A stretch of DNA of 35,052 nucleotides, taken from positions 1-35,052 of the forward strand of contig NZ_JACJSD010000061.1 of the NCBI RefSeq assembly GCF_014697615.1. Direction: 5' to 3'. The notes under the pieces were generated by a model. The model did no database searches, was not told the DNA's origin, and saw nothing but the letters and a program-made list of their open reading frames with translations. Made by a program: the position numbers and the translations under genes. Below are positions 32,808 through 35,052 of the stretch, in pieces; within the stretch, counting starts at the first letter, position 1, and every line of letters begins with the position of its first letter. This stretch comes from Nostoc sp. FACHB-280 (GTDB lineage Bacteria; Cyanobacteriota; Cyanobacteriia; Cyanobacteriales; Nostocaceae).

Positions 32808-33536
32808 TTATGAATAGGGCATGGGGGAATGGTACTCAGAAATAGTATGACAATGTAAATCCCCTAATCTGGTGTAACGCTGCTGGTCATTAGTAGTTCG
32901 CACAGCCAGGGATATCGCTTTCTTCGACCCAATCACAATTGCCAACTTCCTAGCACGAGTTAGCCCAGTATAAAATAAGTTACGTGACAGCATCACATAA
33001 TGCTGCATATACAATGGCAGTATCACCACTGGATACTCTGAGCCTTGCGACTTATGGATTGAGGTGGCAAATGCCAAGGTAATCTCGTTCAAGTCTGCAT
33101 AATCATAGACTACGGAGCGACCATTGTAATCAACTGTAACTTCTTGCTCCTCTGTGTCGATATTCAGGATGGTTCCTAAATCCCCGTTAAATACTTCGCG
33201 GTCATAGTCGTTGGTTTGTTGAATTACGCGATCGCCTACACGCAAAGTCATCCCTCCTCTGGCGATCGCCACTTTGTCGGGTGCAGCCGGATTGATCAGC
33301 CCCTGTAACACCATATTTAGGTTACGAGTTCCTACCAATCCCCGCGACATAGGGCATAGCACTTGCACATCAAATGCCGGATTAAAACCCAGTCGGGGAA
33401 TAAAATCACTAATTAACTCACAAATTGCTTGTACTCCGTGTTCTGCTTCATGTCCCCCACCATGCTACAAGCAATCTGATGCTGGATTATCTGAGATTGG
33501 TTCCAAATTTGGGTAATCTCGTTGTATGTCGCTCGT
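32808..33536 (-). pseudogene. RecD-like helicase, decayed C-terminal fragment
   Basis: The open part (186 codons from GTG 33368) reads like the C-terminal UvrD/RecD helicase region: RNLNMVLQGLINP, GDRVIQQTNDYDREVFNGD, LAFATSIHKSQGSEYPVV, MLSRNLFYTGLTRARK. In the same frame the homology continues upstream (ICELISDFIPRLGFNPAFD, then HGGGHEAEHGV) to a TAG at 33465-33467 and beyond it (PNLEPISDNPASDCL) to 33536. The TAG stands where the sequence context DCL-stop-H would suit a Trp codon (TGG to TAG). Walker motifs are missing, so an active helicase is impossible from this piece; the open part might still be expressed. It lies directly upstream of the transfer operon and could be the remains of a larger gene. 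Confidence 0.78.
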
Positions 33537-33571
33537 TTAGGTTCTTTTAACCGCAATAACTAGGCTAAATA

Positions 33572-33664
33572 TCATATAATAGTTTCACCTTTGCGGTCGA
33601 GGTCAGTCACTAAAACCACCTCTGAAACTTGTTTAGCGGCGGACTTCAGGTGTTGGAGCAAAAA
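33572..33664 (-). pseudogene. Topoisomerase-type TOPRIM fragment
   Basis: The minus strand from 33664 reads FLLQHLKSAAKQVSEVVLVT followed by DLDRKGETII and a TGA (33572-33574). This matches the core of the TOPRIM domain of type IA topoisomerases ('..aTDpDREGEaIawH'), and the TGA falls where Trp is usual. It is in a different frame from the RecD-like fragment. Only about 30 residues remain. Together with the RecD-like fragment it shows that a replication or transfer-type gene or gene pair decayed here. The 33369-33786 stretch has no intact gene. Confidence 0.6.
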
Positions 33665-33740
33665 GCAGCTTCTCAAAATTGAAGTTTAGGTTATCGCTCA
33701 CGACCCCCAAGAGATCGCTCCATAATAGCTTAATAAGTAC

Positions 33741-33774
33741 ATTAGTACTAATAAATAACATTATATTTTATAAT
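33741..33774 (+). promoter_or_regulatory. Possible promoter with overlapping palindrome
   Basis: TATAAT at 33769-33774 lies 12 bases before the ATG at 33787. A perfect palindrome ATTAGTACTAAT (33741-33752) covers the place where a -35 element would be, so it could be an operator. The leader would be very short. Inferred from sequence only. Confidence 0.4.
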
Positions 33775-33786
33775 ACTGATACAACG

Positions 33787-34242
33787 ATGCTGTCACAAGC
33801 CGAACATCAAAATCGAGTAGAGGAAATTTGTCTTGGAAAAGTTATTCGCCTGTCACCAGGCGAAATCCAAGATTGTCAAATTACACCAGAACAACTTCTC
33901 CAATTACTTGATGAAGGGTTAGTTCATCCCCAGTCTTCTTACAACAATCGACCCACAATTCAGGATTTTATGCGGTTTCTTGAGACTATCGAACCGTTTC
34001 GCCAAGAAGATTTAGATATTCAAGTTGTAGTTTGTGGGCATTTAAGTAGAGGCTTGGGAATCAATGAATGTTCTAATATTCAACTTGTAATCGAATCATT
34101 CGAGATTAAAAATCAAAGTGGCTGTAACATTGATCAAGCAGTTTTAATTTTGCCAATTGTCTCCCAGTTTATTACTCAGCCAGGGAGAACTGCTGATGAA
34201 TTTAAACTCATGAACAATCTCTTCACTGCATGGTGGGATTAA
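33787..34242 (+). CDS. Hypothetical protein
   Basis: ATG 33787 is chosen (MLSQAEHQNRVEEICLGKVI), as the open frame from 33679 translates promoter-like A/T-rich spacer. The product is 151 residues, acidic, soluble, without signal peptide. The C-terminal part alternates strands and helices (IQVVVCGHLSRGLGINECSN; AVLILPIVSQFITQPGRTAD). No family is recognised. It is transcribed away from the decayed RecD/TOPRIM region and is followed by an inverted-repeat element. Confidence 0.68.
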   Translation: MLSQAEHQNRVEEICLGKVIRLSPGEIQDCQITPEQLLQLLDEGLVHPQSSYNNRPTIQDFMRFLETIEPFRQEDLDIQVVVCGHLSRGLGINECSNIQLVIESFEIKNQSGCNIDQAVLILPIVSQFITQPGRTADEFKLMNNLFTAWWD

Positions 34243-34244
34243 TA

Positions 34245-34391
34245 CATACGTAAGAATTCAGCACTCAGGAGTCAGAAGTCAGAATTTAAAAGCAATGAGC
34301 GTATGATTTATATATTAGTCCAGAAGAAATTTGCTTAATTTCCCAATATTCTGAATTCTGGATTCTGGCTCCTGAATTCTTACATACATAC
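34245..34391. repeat. Inverted-repeat spacer element (GAATTCTGGATTCTG family)
   Basis: The left end TACATACGTAAGAATTCAG (34246-34264) is inverted at the right as GAATTCTTACATACATA (34374-34390), and the inner parts CAGGAGTCAGAAGTCAGAAT and ATTCTGGATTCTGGCTCCTG extend the imperfect inverted repeats. A related element lies at 5887-6006. The core (about 60 bases) has no gene. This looks like a small non-autonomous mobile repeat. The rest of the spacer to 34469 is A/T-rich with nothing recognised. Confidence 0.7.
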
Positions 34392-34469
34392 CAATTACTT
34401 CAAGGCTTTTAATTACCAAAAATTAATTTAAAAAAAATTAGAACTAGGTAAATAATATTTAAGTAATAT

Positions 34470-34964
34470 ATGCTAATTAATAAAATTATTTTTCGTTTGA
34501 ATAGTTTCTGCTTATTATTAATTATCGCCTTTATTATTTATAATAAAATATTTGATATATCAGTTGGAGGATTGTTCTTACCTCCTGCCGCACCACCATA
34601 TTTTGGTGCAGGAATGTTTACACTTGGATTTCAAATACTGTGTTCGATACCACCTATAATTTGTGCTTTTAGTTTTACCTTACTAAAAACTCTTAAACCT
34701 AATAATATATCTAATCAATTTTTGCTTTACTCCGCAATTTTAACAGCAGGTTATTTATTGAATGAAATTTATCGACTCCATATAATTTTTTTGCAATTTG
34801 GCATTCCCAAGCTAGTAACTATTTTTTGCTACGCGATTATTTCTAGCTTGTATGGGTTAGCTTTTAGACGACAAATCAAATCCACACCTTATATTATTCT
34901 TATTGCTAGTTTAGTTTTATTATTTGGCGTGGATCTAGCGAAGCTGTCACTAGGGGCAAGATAA
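34470..34964 (+). CDS. Polytopic membrane protein, unknown
   Basis: The product is 164 residues with about five hydrophobic segments (near 10-26, 48-72, 85-97, 115-128 and 140-158), short loops and few charges (SFCLLLIIAFIIYNKIFDIS; GMFTLGFQILCSIPPIICAF; YIILIASLVLLFGVDLAK). No motif or family is recognised. Base composition is more A/T-rich than in neighbouring genes. It stands alone on the plus strand; the last 88 bases of the window contain no further gene. Confidence 0.65.
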   Translation: MLINKIIFRLNSFCLLLIIAFIIYNKIFDISVGGLFLPPAAPPYFGAGMFTLGFQILCSIPPIICAFSFTLLKTLKPNNISNQFLLYSAILTAGYLLNEIYRLHIIFLQFGIPKLVTIFCYAIISSLYGLAFRRQIKSTPYIILIASLVLLFGVDLAKLSLGAR

Positions 34965-35052
34965 GCTGAAAATACTGATATGAAAGGCTTTCAGACTATA
35001 AGTGTCTCGGATAGAATAACAAAGCGTATTTTTAGACACATTCACCCCGTCT

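Noticed and set aside
1-35052. tRNA or rRNA genes
   Set aside because: No cloverleaf-like or ribosomal sequence was recognised on either strand by eye.

Overview
The window looks like part of a large conjugative or mobilizable plasmid (or an integrated relative) from a filamentous, Nostoc-like cyanobacterium. The DNA is AT-rich. At least ten HIP1 octamers (GCGATCGC) are scattered through it, for example near 1243, 4854, 12822, 18922, 24867, 30023 and 33261. Spacers carry 7-bp tandem repeats and short inverted-repeat elements of the kind common in Nostocales. The protein set (MobV relaxase with a primase-like tail, DUF3854 protein, VirB4/VirD4 transfer genes without VirB11) fits cyanobacterial plasmids and the transfer-system class called MPF type C. 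All family calls come from reading motifs; no search was run.

Left part (1-11400): the start of an IS630-like transposase leaves the window at base 1. Next is a 1230-residue protein with an RNA-polymerase-type DFDGD motif, the most unusual protein here. Then come a duplicated-repeat protein, a lipoprotein, a NarL-type regulator with a degenerate receiver domain, a DUF192 protein, a Ycf46-like AAA+ ATPase, and a divergent PD-(D/E)XK-like protein. A tightly packed minus-strand operon (11394 to 8903) encodes a possible ParR-like protein, a ParM-like actin, a protein with a calcium-loop motif and a small membrane protein. Upstream of it lie 46-bp duplicated iteron-like repeats that could be its centromere and operator.

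Middle (11400-17300): the noncoding control region (repeats plus a GC-rich dyad, a candidate origin of transfer) separates the segregation operon from a plus-strand mobilization operon. That operon holds a MobV relaxase fused to a primase/TOPRIM-like domain, two tandem ParA-like P-loop proteins and two membrane proteins.

Right part (16400-32760): a minus-strand transfer region reads, in transcription order, VirB2-like pilin, VirB3-like, VirB4-like ATPase, VirB5-like, VirB6/TrbL-like, VirB8/TraE-like, VirB10/TraB-like, VirB9/TraK-like, an unknown membrane-anchored protein with (V/I)PGL motifs, VirD4/TraG coupling protein, a relaxase-fold protein that has lost its catalytic residues, a DUF3854 TOPRIM protein and a Gln-rich protein. 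Several genes overlap as ATGA, so they are probably translationally coupled. The likely scheme is that MobV nicks the plasmid, the coupling protein delivers the complex, and the VirB-like channel and pilin export it.

Right end (32800-35052): decayed fragments of a RecD-like helicase and a topoisomerase-type TOPRIM domain, then two plus-strand genes of unknown function separated by an inverted-repeat element.
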